From Streptomyces polyasparticus (lineage in GTDB: Bacteria; Actinomycetota; Actinomycetes; Streptomycetales; Streptomycetaceae): a stretch of DNA of 64,000 nucleotides. Shown here piece after piece: positions 26,575-34,053 of this stretch. The translations under genes were made by a program, and so were the position numbers. The notes beneath the pieces were generated by a model that was not told the origin of the DNA, made no database searches, and saw only the letters and a list, made by a program, of their open reading frames with translations. Every line of letters begins with the position of its first letter. The stretch's first letter is position 1. The stretch covers positions 851,110-915,109 of the forward strand of contig NZ_JACTVJ010000004.1 in the NCBI RefSeq assembly GCF_014493765.1, given 5' to 3'.

Positions 26575-27735
26575 TCAGCCGGGAAGGCCGGCCGCGAGCA
26601 GTTCCACGAAGCCGACCTCGGCGTGGGCCACGCCGAAGACCTGCGCGCGCCGCAGGGTCCGCTCGGCCCAGGCGCGATGCGGCTTCACCTCGTTCATCTT
26701 GTTCGTGTACGCGGAGCGCAGGACGCCACCGCCGCCCATCTCGGGCCGCAGGATGTCCTGCGCGTCGCTGAACTCCTCATGGCTGACCACCGACATCGCG
26801 TGCACCGGCAGCACATGGGAGGGGTGGATACAGGTCTTGCCGAGCAGCCCGTTGGCCCGGTCGAGCGAGATCTCGCGGAGCAGTCCGTCCATGTCGTGCT
26901 CGATGAGCGCCGTGCGCAGCTCCTCGGCCCGGCCGAGGAAGGGACTGGCGCGCAGCTGCGGCTTGAACATCCGCTCCTGGTGGCGGAAGTACTCCCACAC
27001 CGGCCCGGTCACGGTGAAGCCGGTGCCGTCGGCCCGGCCGAGCACGTTCACCACGTCCGCGATCACGGAGGCGACGATGTGCACGTCGTACGCGGTCATG
27101 TCCGGCGGCCGGCGCAGCCCGTACGCGGAGCAGAAATCGGTCACACCGAGCCGCAGCGCGAGGACGCGGTCGCGGTACTTGTCGACGGTGCGGGCGATCC
27201 CGGCGAGGGTGTCCGACCGGGACTCCAGATGAAGGAGCTCGGGCGACTCGAGGACCGGCATCGCGAACAGCCGCCGCCCGCTGGCCAGCTCGGCGGCGGC
27301 CACTGCCTCGAGGAAGGGCACTCCGCGGTCCTCGGTGAACTTCGGCAGCACGAATCCGGACAGGAGGGATACGGAGGGTCCGAGCCGGCGGACCAGGTCG
27401 GGTATCTGCGAGGGCTTGCGCACCCGTATGAACAGCAGCGGAACCGGTGTGTCCTGCGCCGCAAGCTCCGCGAACTGGGCGACGAGATTCGCCTCGGCGC
27501 CGTCCACCTCGGCGTCGTCGATCGAGTCCTCGAGGCAGAGCACCATCGAGACCACTCCGCGGCCGACCTGCTTGAGGATGTCCTGGGCGAGGCGGGGCCG
27601 GGTGGCCGGGCTGTACAGGGTGGCGCCGAGCGCGGCCGAGAGCAGGGGGGCGGGAGAGTCGGCGTCGAACTCGCCGGGCTCCTGGTGGAACAAACCCTTC
27701 CGGATCTCAGGCGCTATGTGCCCGAAATGACGCAT
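26575..27735 (-). CDS. HpcH/HpaI aldolase / citrate-lyase-beta-type protein of the Ter module
   Basis: A 386-residue protein starting at ATG 27735 behind GGGGAG. The CitE-like TIM barrel shows MVLCLEDSIDDAEVDGAE (acidic metal site), VPLLFIRVRKPSQIP, FVLPKF, FAMPVLESPELLHL and LGKTCIHPSHVLPVHAM. In Ter-associated operons such an aldolase is a standard partner of the PRTase and HAD proteins. First gene of the operon; divergent from the TerD gene with a 229-bp shared promoter region. Confidence 0.87.
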   Translation of the reverse strand: MRHFGHIAPEIRKGLFHQEPGEFDADSPAPLLSAALGATLYSPATRPRLAQDILKQVGRGVVSMVLCLEDSIDDAEVDGAEANLVAQFAELAAQDTPVPLLFIRVRKPSQIPDLVRRLGPSVSLLSGFVLPKFTEDRGVPFLEAVAAAELASGRRLFAMPVLESPELLHLESRSDTLAGIARTVDKYRDRVLALRLGVTDFCSAYGLRRPPDMTAYDVHIVASVIADVVNVLGRADGTGFTVTGPVWEYFRHQERMFKPQLRASPFLGRAEELRTALIEHDMDGLLREISLDRANGLLGKTCIHPSHVLPVHAMSVVSHEEFSDAQDILRPEMGGGGVLRSAYTNKMNEVKPHRAWAERTLRRAQVFGVAHAEVGFVELLAAGLPG

Positions 27736-27964
27736 GAGACTCCCCGTAACGACAGGTGACCGCTTCGATGTGGCCGGTAATAGTACGTAGGGACGCGTGT
27801 CGGCAGTTCCCCTCACGCGTGAAATTCAGGAAAACGCGAGTAACGCGGCCATGACCGACACTGTTGCACGAGTCGGATTCCACCCGACACAGTAGGCGTT
27901 CCGGCCGCTTCCGGTAGGGCCCCCGCGTTGTCCCGGCAAGCACGCAGCAGGCAGGATGACCGTC
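27736..27964. promoter_or_regulatory. divergent promoter region of the Ter locus
   Basis: This 229-bp region separates the aldolase operon from the first terD gene. It contains GTCGG-N7-CCGAC (27872-27888) next to a TTGCAC box, and an AT-richer stretch (AATAGTACGTAGGG; GAAATTCAGGAAAACGC) unlike the surrounding genes. Both promoters must be here; no specific sigma-factor consensus is certain. Confidence 0.5.
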
Positions 27965-28819
27965 ATGACGCACACGATGCTGAAGGGGTCGAACGTCCCG
28001 CTCGAAGCGACGGCGGTACGCGCCGTGCTGCGCTGGGCCCCGAGCTCCGATGTGCCCGACGTCGACGCCTCCGCGCTGCTGCTCGGCGCGGACGGCCGGG
28101 TCCGCTCCGACGAGGACTTCGTCTTCTTCAACCAGCCCCGCCACCCCTCGGGCAAGGTCTGGCGGCTCGGCAAGAAGCGTCTCGCCGAGGGCCTGACGGA
28201 CACGCTCCAGGCCGATCTGGCGGGCATCGAACCGGCCGTGGTCAAGATCCTCATCGTGGCCTCGGCGGACGGCGTGCCGTTCAGGCAGGTCCGAGCGCTG
28301 CGTATTTCGCTGTACGACGCGGTCCAGGGCGGCGACAAGCCGTATGCGGTCTTCGATGTGAAGCCGGAGACCGGCGATGAGACGGCGCTGATCTGCGGCG
28401 AGCTGTACCGGCGCAAGGAAGGCTGGAAGTTCCGCGCGGTCGGCGAGGGGTATCTCAACGGTCTGGAAGGCCTGGCCACGGACTTCGGCATCGCGGTCGA
28501 CGAGTCCGACAACAAGGCCGAGGCCCCCGCACAGCCCGCCCCGGTCCCCGCTCCCGCACAGCCCGTCGCTCCCCCGGACCCGGGGCCCGCCGCGGCCTCG
28601 CCGGGACCCCAGCCTGCGTACGGCTACCCGCACCAGCCGGCGGCCCCCACGCCCACCCCGCCGACCCAGCCCGCGTACGGCTATCCGCAGCCCGCAGCTT
28701 CGGGGCCCGCCTACGGCTATCCGCAGCCTGCCCCCGCGGTGCCGCCGGCCCAGCCCGCACCGGCCCCGGACCCGCACTTCAAGCTGCCGCCGCAGGGACC
28801 TCAGTTCATCGGCCGCTGA
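27965..28819 (+). CDS. TerD family protein with proline-rich tail
   Basis: The 284-residue protein has an N-terminal TerD domain (about 1-180: MLKGSNVPL, DVDASALLLGADG, RRKEGWKFRAVGEGYLNGLE). A 100-residue Pro/Ala-rich tail follows with four AYGYP repeats. The calcium-binding loop that reads [12 protein letters not shown] in the other TerDs here is PSGKVWRLGKKR, and the following acidic GDGDDE cluster is lost, so calcium binding is probably reduced. The tail may mediate protein interaction. ATG 27956 is an alternative start. Confidence 0.88.
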   Translation: MTHTMLKGSNVPLEATAVRAVLRWAPSSDVPDVDASALLLGADGRVRSDEDFVFFNQPRHPSGKVWRLGKKRLAEGLTDTLQADLAGIEPAVVKILIVASADGVPFRQVRALRISLYDAVQGGDKPYAVFDVKPETGDETALICGELYRRKEGWKFRAVGEGYLNGLEGLATDFGIAVDESDNKAEAPAQPAPVPAPAQPVAPPDPGPAAASPGPQPAYGYPHQPAAPTPTPPTQPAYGYPQPAASGPAYGYPQPAPAVPPAQPAPAPDPHFKLPPQGPQFIGR

Positions 28820-28861
28820 CACGGGGGCCGGTGCACGGAGCCGTCGCCGGGGCGCGGGCAC

Positions 28862-29605
28862 TCACCGGTCCCCCACCTTCGACTTGTAGCCCCGCCCCCA
28901 CTGCAGCCCCCACCCGTACAACCGGTCCAGCTCGGCCTGGAACCCGTAGACGAACTTCACCTCGCGCCGCACCGTCAGCTCGCCCTTGACGTTCTCGAGG
29001 GAGAACACGGCGCAGGACCGGGCCTGCGGGGCGCGCTCGTCGAGTTCGATCTCGATCCGCGGCCCGTTGCTCGGATACAGCGTGACCTTGGCGTGCGTAC
29101 GGTCGAAGGCCGGTGTCTGGTCGTAGATGTAGACGAAGACGAGCAGTCGCTTGATGGACTCGCGGTGGTCCAGATTGACGTAGATGGTCTCGCCGGAGGG
29201 CGCACCGAAGCGGTCGTCGCCGCTGAGCTTCACATACGGCGGCGCGTTGAGGTTCCCGAAGAAGCTGCCGAGCGGCTGGACCACACCCTTGGCGCCGTCC
29301 GTCAGCTCGTACAGGCACCCGATGTCCAGGTCGACGTTGACCACGCCCTGGGTGTGCGCCTGCACCACGTCGGGCTTGAACATCTTGAACGGATGCCTGA
29401 GCAGGCCGCTCTGCCGCGAGCGGCCCTCGATGTCCGACGTGCGCATCCGCCAGGACAGGTTGACCCGCAGATTGCCGGTGGCCGCGCCCTGACGGTTCAG
29501 GGACACCGCCGGGTGCCGTTTGGTGAGGGCGATCGCGTTGGTCGCGGCGCTCCCCGATTCGAACTGCGCGGCCCGTCCACGCCGCAGACCGTCCAAGAAG
29601 GACAT
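28862..29605 (-). CDS. TerA-like tellurium-resistance family protein
   Basis: A 247-residue protein that starts MSFLDGLRRG at 29605. The TerA/TerD-type segments are LRVNLSWRMR, VNVDLDIGCLYELTDGAKG, SGDDRFGAPSGETIYVNLDH, IKRLLVFVYIYDQ and RIEIELDERAPQARSC. It should be a cytoplasmic partner of the TerD proteins at the inner membrane. It converges on the proline-rich terD gene and lies downstream of the DUF475 gene, from which a terminator separates it. Confidence 0.82.
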   Translation of the reverse strand: MSFLDGLRRGRAAQFESGSAATNAIALTKRHPAVSLNRQGAATGNLRVNLSWRMRTSDIEGRSRQSGLLRHPFKMFKPDVVQAHTQGVVNVDLDIGCLYELTDGAKGVVQPLGSFFGNLNAPPYVKLSGDDRFGAPSGETIYVNLDHRESIKRLLVFVYIYDQTPAFDRTHAKVTLYPSNGPRIEIELDERAPQARSCAVFSLENVKGELTVRREVKFVYGFQAELDRLYGWGLQWGRGYKSKVGDR

Positions 29606-29673
29606 CCCGCCCCCATTCCCCTGCCTGCACAACTGCCCGTACGACTACGGGCTCACCTGCCCGCACAACGAAG

Positions 29674-29711
29674 CGGGGCGGCCCGAGGTTCAGCACCTCG
29701 TGGCCGCCCCG
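29674..29711 (-). terminator. hairpin downstream of the DUF475 gene
   Basis: A sixteen-base stem interrupted by one bulged T (29674-29689 with 29695-29711) around a TCAGC loop. It lies 31 bp after the stop of the DUF475 gene and separates it from the TerA-like gene. Confidence 0.85.
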
Positions 29712-29741
29712 CCTCAGAGCGTTCCCTGGTCTACCGGGAGG

Positions 29742-30890
29742 TCACACCCCGGAGGAGACTTCGGACTTCTCATCCGACCCCTCGCCCTTTCCCCCTTCGG
29801 CCGCCTCGAGCGCGCGGTTGCGCCGCACCGAGGACCAGAAGGAGGCGGCGATCAGGACGACACCGATGAGGCCGGTGATGACCTCGTTGATCTCGTACTG
29901 GATCGTGATGAGCAGGATCGCGGCCAGCGCACCGATCGCGTAGTGCGCGCCGTGCTCCAGGTACACGTAGTCGTCCAGGGTGCCCTGGCGGACCAGGTAG
30001 ACCGTGAGCGACCGGACGTACATGGCGCCGATACCGAGGCCGAGCGCCATCAGGACGATGTCGTTGGTGATGGCGAAGGCGCCGATGACACCGTCGAAGG
30101 AGAAGGACGCGTCCAGGACCTCGAGGTAGAGGAACATGAAGAACGCGGCCTTGCCGGCGAGCCGGACCGCCGAGACCGGCTTGCCGGCCTTCTTCGCGGC
30201 TTCCTCCTCCTCGTGCTCGCGCTCCTCCTCTTCTTCGAGCTTGTCCTCGAAGTAGGCGGAGAGACCGCCCACGATGAGATACGTGATCAGACCGGCGACA
30301 CCGGAGATGAGAACCGTCTGCGCCTTGTCCACGTGACCCGAGTGGGTGTGGGCGTTGACCGCGAAGGTCATCGACGTGACGAGCAGAACGATCAGCGCGA
30401 TGCAGACCGACAGCATGTCGACCTTGCCGAGCTTGGCGAGCGGACGCTCGATCCAGCCGAGCCACTTGATGTCCCGGTCCTCGAAGATGAAGTCGAGGAA
30501 GATCATCAGCAGGAACATGCCACCGAAGGCGGCGATCGACGCGTGCGCGTCGGTCACGTACTGCTCGTAGAGCTTCTTGTTGTTCATCGCGAGGTCGACG
30601 GCCTCGATCGGACCGAGCTTCGCGCTGATCGCGACGATGACGACGGGGAAGACCAGTCGCATACCGAAGACGGCGATCAGGATGCCGATGGTGAGGAAGA
30701 TCTTCTGCCAGAAGGCATTCATCTTCTTCAGGATTCCGGCGTTGACCACCGCGTTGTCGAAGGACAGCGAGATCTCGAGGATGGACAGGATCGCAACGAT
30801 CCCGAACGCCTGCCACCCCCCGATGAACACCGCTGCGACCAGGCCGAGCGCGGTGACCGCGAACGACCAGCCGAAGGTTTTCAGTACCAC
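29742..30890 (-). CDS. DUF475 family integral membrane protein (TerC-type)
   Basis: A 382-residue polytopic protein of the DUF475/TerC group. It has about nine hydrophobic helices, with the repeated acidic membrane motifs ILEISLSFDNAVVNAG near the N terminus and LEVLDASFSFDGVIGAF in the second half, which are the metal-ion-binding signatures of TerC. A long cytoplasmic loop is packed with Glu (EDKLEEEEEREHEEEEAAKK). It is predicted to form the membrane anchor or ion exporter of the Ter complex. It lies 70 bp downstream of a terD gene, probably in the same transcript. Confidence 0.9.
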   Translation of the reverse strand: MVLKTFGWSFAVTALGLVAAVFIGGWQAFGIVAILSILEISLSFDNAVVNAGILKKMNAFWQKIFLTIGILIAVFGMRLVFPVVIVAISAKLGPIEAVDLAMNNKKLYEQYVTDAHASIAAFGGMFLLMIFLDFIFEDRDIKWLGWIERPLAKLGKVDMLSVCIALIVLLVTSMTFAVNAHTHSGHVDKAQTVLISGVAGLITYLIVGGLSAYFEDKLEEEEEREHEEEEAAKKAGKPVSAVRLAGKAAFFMFLYLEVLDASFSFDGVIGAFAITNDIVLMALGLGIGAMYVRSLTVYLVRQGTLDDYVYLEHGAHYAIGALAAILLITIQYEINEVITGLIGVVLIAASFWSSVRRNRALEAAEGGKGEGSDEKSEVSSGV

Positions 30891-30960
30891 TGGCTACCCA
30901 ATCGTTGTGTACGGGGCTCCCCCGCGCCGAGTACGGAGGTACCCCCCGCCGCGCGCGGCT

Positions 30961-31536
30961 TTACGAAACGTTGACCCCGAAGTCTAGAGCGATCCCGCGG
31001 AGCCCCGACGCATACCCCTGGCCTACGGCCCGGAACTTCCACTCTCCGCCGTAGCGGTAGACCTCGCCGAAGATCATGGCGGTCTCGGTGGAGGCGTCCT
31101 CGGAGAGGTCGTAACGCGCCAGCTCCTGGCCGTCGGCCTGGTTGACGACCCGGATGAAGGCGTTGCTGACCTGGCCGAACGTCTGGCCTCGGTTGTCCGC
31201 GTCATGGATCGAGACGGGGAAGACGATCTTCTCGACGTTGGCCGGCACCTTCGAGAGGTCGATGAGCAGCGACTCGTCGTCGCCGTCGCCTTCACCCGTG
31301 AGGTTGTCACCGGTGTGCTCGACCGAGCCGTCGGGGCTCTTGAGGTTGTTGTAGAAGATGAACCACTCGTCCCCGAGCACCCGTCCGCCGCTGCACATCA
31401 GGGCGCTGGCGTCGAGGTCGAAGTCGGCTCCGGTGGTGGAGCGTGCGTCCCAGCCGAGCCCGACCAGCACCTGTGTGAGGTTCGGTGCGGCCTTGGAGAG
31501 GGAGACATTGCCTCCCTTTGCGAGCGTGACGCCCAT
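30961..31536 (-). CDS. terD: TerD family calcium-binding stress protein
   Basis: 191 residues, the standard length. The family hallmarks are [51 protein letters not shown] followed by GDDE, and [15 protein letters not shown]. TerD binds two calcium ions through these acidic loops and is membrane-associated. Paralogous to the next gene upstream (about two thirds identical by eye). Confidence 0.93.
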   Translation of the reverse strand: MGVTLAKGGNVSLSKAAPNLTQVLVGLGWDARSTTGADFDLDASALMCSGGRVLGDEWFIFYNNLKSPDGSVEHTGDNLTGEGDGDDESLLIDLSKVPANVEKIVFPVSIHDADNRGQTFGQVSNAFIRVVNQADGQELARYDLSEDASTETAMIFGEVYRYGGEWKFRAVGQGYASGLRGIALDFGVNVS

Positions 31537-31602
31537 GATCGTGTCCTCCCCGGAGTTACGGCGCGCTGCGCCGATCGAGCGCGATGCTGCTGGTCAAGGA
31601 CG

Positions 31603-31710
31603 TCCGGCGCCGCACTGCGAGTGCGGCGCCGGACGGGCCCGGCACCCCGTGCGGGGCGCCGGGCCGTGGTGCGTGAAGCGTCACGCACCGGCGTACGTGC
31701 ACGACGTACG
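31603..31710. terminator. four consecutive hairpins between two terD genes
   Basis: Stems at 31603-31633 (13 bp, loop TGCGA), 31636-31665 (8 bp plus inner 5 bp), 31668-31689 (9 bp, loop AGCG) and 31692-31710 (7 bp) follow one another with almost no gap. At least the first or third could terminate or process the upstream terD transcript. Confidence 0.8.
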
Positions 31711-31731
31711 GAGGAAAAACCGGGTCGGACG

Positions 31732-32307
31732 TCAGACGTTCACGCCGAAGTCCTGCGCGATGCCGCGCAGACCCGACGCATAGCCCTGACCGATGGCGCG
31801 GAACTTCCACTCGGCACCGTGCCGGTAGAGCTCACCGAAGACCATGGCGGTCTCGGTGGACGCGTCCTCGGAGAGGTCATAGCGCGCGATCTCCTGGCCG
31901 CCGGCCTGGTTCACGACGCGGATGAACGCGTTGCGCACCTGGCCGAAGGACTGCTGGCGGTTCTCGGCGTCGTAGATCGAGACCGGGAAGACGATCTTGG
32001 TGATCTCGGCCGGCACGCCCGCCAGGTTCACCTTGATCTGCTCGTCGTCGCCCTCGCCCTCACCGGTGAGGTTGTCACCCGTGTGCTCGACGGAGCCGTC
32101 GGGGCTCTTGAGGTTGTTGAAGAAGACGAAGTTCGCATCGCTGGTCACCTTGCCGTCATCCCCGGTCAGGATGGCGCTGGCGTCCAGGTCGAAGTCCGTA
32201 CCGGTGGTGGTACGGATGTCCCAGCCGAGGCCGACCGTGATCGCGGTCAGGCCCGGGGCCTCCTTGGTCAGCGAGACGTTGCCGCCCTTGCTGAGGCTGA
32301 CTCCCAC
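31732..32307 (-). CDS. terD: TerD family calcium-binding stress protein
   Basis: 191 residues, with [52 protein letters not shown] and EGEGDDE calcium loops, and [15 protein letters not shown] at the end. First gene of the leftward TerD-TerD-DUF475 group. An alternative name would be terE. Tellurite resistance, phage/colicin tolerance and oxidative-stress roles are known for the family; which applies is not visible. Confidence 0.93.
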   Translation of the reverse strand: MGVSLSKGGNVSLTKEAPGLTAITVGLGWDIRTTTGTDFDLDASAILTGDDGKVTSDANFVFFNNLKSPDGSVEHTGDNLTGEGEGDDEQIKVNLAGVPAEITKIVFPVSIYDAENRQQSFGQVRNAFIRVVNQAGGQEIARYDLSEDASTETAMVFGELYRHGAEWKFRAIGQGYASGLRGIAQDFGVNV

Positions 32308-32479
32308 GAGTCCTCCAAATAGTTTCCAGGGGCAGCGCCCCCGTGGTGCATTGGCATCGGATCAACGACTGGATCCTAGTGACGGGTTCCCGCGGCAAAA
32401 AGGCTCTTCGCCGCAAGGATCATCTCGGATCGCCTCTTCACCGGGTGGTCCGGGGAAAATCAAGAGGAACGATAGAGAT

Positions 32480-32947
32480 TCACAGCTTGTCGAGCGCGGC
32501 CAGGTACTCGTCCAGGTCGCGCGCGTCCGGCAATGGGTTGACGACACTCCAGCGCACGACGCCCTCCTTGTCGATGACGAAGGTGCCGCGCACCGCGCAG
32601 CCCTTCTCCTCGTCGAAGACCCCGTACGCCCGCGAGGCCTCGCCGTGCGGCCAGAAGTCGGACAGGAGCGGGAAGGCGAAACCCTCCTGCTCGGCGAAGA
32701 CCCGCTGGCTGAACGGCGCGTCGCAGGAGACGGCGAGCAGCTGCACCTCGTCGTTGACGAACTGCGGCAGCGCGTCGCGCAGCGCCGCGAGCTCCCCCGT
32801 ACAGACGCCGGTGAAGGCGTACGGGTAGAAGACGAGCAGCACGTTCTTCTCGCCCCGGAGGTCGGCGAGGCGGACCGTCTCGCCGTGCTGGCTCCTGAGC
32901 GCGAAGTCCGGGGCCTTCGTACCGACGGCGATCGCGGCGGAAGTCAT
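32480..32947 (-). CDS. ahpE: AhpE-type one-cysteine peroxiredoxin
   Basis: A 155-residue protein. The peroxidatic cysteine is Cys 49 in FYPYAFTGVCTGE, the AhpE signature. VSCDAPFSQRVFAEQEGFAF carries a second cysteine but not in a typical resolving position. It reduces hydroperoxides and peroxynitrite in the cytoplasm. It lies between the TerD genes and DUF3052, a neighbourhood conserved in Streptomyces as I recall it, and fits an oxidative-stress role for the block. Confidence 0.9.
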   Translation of the reverse strand: MTSAAIAVGTKAPDFALRSQHGETVRLADLRGEKNVLLVFYPYAFTGVCTGELAALRDALPQFVNDEVQLLAVSCDAPFSQRVFAEQEGFAFPLLSDFWPHGEASRAYGVFDEEKGCAVRGTFVIDKEGVVRWSVVNPLPDARDLDEYLAALDKL

Positions 32948-33039
32948 GCCTGAGCTGTCCCTTCGGAAGAACCTCGTTGGCCTGATCGGGTGAATCCAAC
33001 CCTATGCGCAGCCGCCGACAATCACCCGCCCACGCAAGA

Positions 33040-33065
33040 ACCCCCGCCAACGGGTTGGCGGGGGT
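33040..33065 (-). terminator. hairpin after the DUF3052 gene
   Basis: ACCCCCGCCAA and TTGGCGGGGGT (11 bp each) around CGGG. It lies 22 bp after the stop of the DUF3052 gene and before the ahpE promoter. Confidence 0.88.
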
Positions 33066-33087
33066 CTGCTCGGCGTGTGTCCCGTGG

Positions 33088-33516
33088 TCAGCGCTTCTTG
33101 GCGGCCTTCGGGGTGCTGAGACGGCTGGCCGTCCAGTCCTTGCCGGCGCTGATGCTCTTCGCGGCGGAGAGGCCGGCGGTGGTGGAGGCCTCGCCGATCT
33201 CGCTCGGCTCGACGTAGCCGTCGCGGCCGGTCTTCGGGGTCAGAAGGAGGATGGAGCCGCCTTCCTCCATGTACGCGATGGCATCCACCAGCGCATCGGT
33301 CAGGTCCCCGTCGTCCTCACGGAACCAGAGCACCACGCCATCGGCCACATCGTCGTAGTCCTCGTCGACGAGCTCGCTGCCGATGATCTTTTCGATGTCC
33401 TCGCGGAGCTCCTGGTCGACGTCGTCGTCGTAGCCGATCTCCTGGACCACCTGCTCGGGCTGGAAACCCAGCCTGGCGGCCAGGTTCGACTCCGCGTGGT
33501 CCGCGGTCGCGCTCAC
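33088..33516 (-). CDS. DUF3052 family protein
   Basis: A 142-residue acidic protein starting at GTG 33516, six bases after AGGAGG. It reads AARLGFQPEQVVQEIGYDDD, then LWFREDDGDLTDALVDAIAY and SILLLTPKTGRDGYVEPSEI, with a Lys-rich C terminus. DUF3052 proteins are common in actinobacteria and have no established function. It is divergent from aceE, separated by a 537-bp regulatory region. Confidence 0.9.
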   Translation of the reverse strand: MSATADHAESNLAARLGFQPEQVVQEIGYDDDVDQELREDIEKIIGSELVDEDYDDVADGVVLWFREDDGDLTDALVDAIAYMEEGGSILLLTPKTGRDGYVEPSEIGEASTTAGLSAAKSISAGKDWTASRLSTPKAAKKR

Positions 33517-34053
33517 GGATTGCCTCCTGATCATGTTTTTCGGATGTCGTTTGCGCCTCGCGCGTGCGCGAAGCGTTGGCCGTAGTCCACACGGGCGGGA
33601 CGGATCGCGCAAGTACCCGGCCGTCGAGACCGCCGAAACGGTGACGTTCCCGACCGTGTCACCGCAACTCAATGCCCGATTTTTCCTCGATCGGTGATTG
33701 ATCCCACAGCGATACGTCGGATTTACGGGCGCCTGCGGCAAGTGGGCGGGAGCGTGGGGTACCCGGTCCGTATGAAGCACGTACGGGAAAAATACAGCCG
33801 TCGGCCGCTTTGTGTTCCATCGGGACGACGTGACCGGGTAGGGACCTTCGCCGGGCGCTCCGGGCCCAACGCCCCTGGGGGCCACGCCCCGTACGTGGGC
33901 GTATCGTTGCGATTTGGGCCGAACCCGCGCACGGGACGCCGTCCCGGACCCTTGGTTACCGCTCGGTACAGATGACGAGAGCAATGCCCGGGTACACGAT
34001 GGACAACGGCGCGAATCCCGTGCGGACAGCACTCCGACGAGCGAAGGAACAGC
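33517..34053. promoter_or_regulatory. long divergent regulatory region upstream of aceE
   Basis: This is 537 bp without a gene. It contains a GGTGAC-N12-GTCACC dyad (33640-33663), a CCGAT-N9-ATCGG dyad in an unusually AT-rich stretch around 33675-33695, G/C hairpins near 33850-33900, and a TTGGTTACCGCTCGGTACAGATG stretch about 100 bp before aceE that could be a promoter. No riboswitch that I recognise. Confidence 0.55.

Noticed and set aside
24785-27232. Open frame of 815 codons antisense to the PRTase fusion and aldolase genes
   Set aside because: No start signal, no domain, and it crosses a real gene junction.
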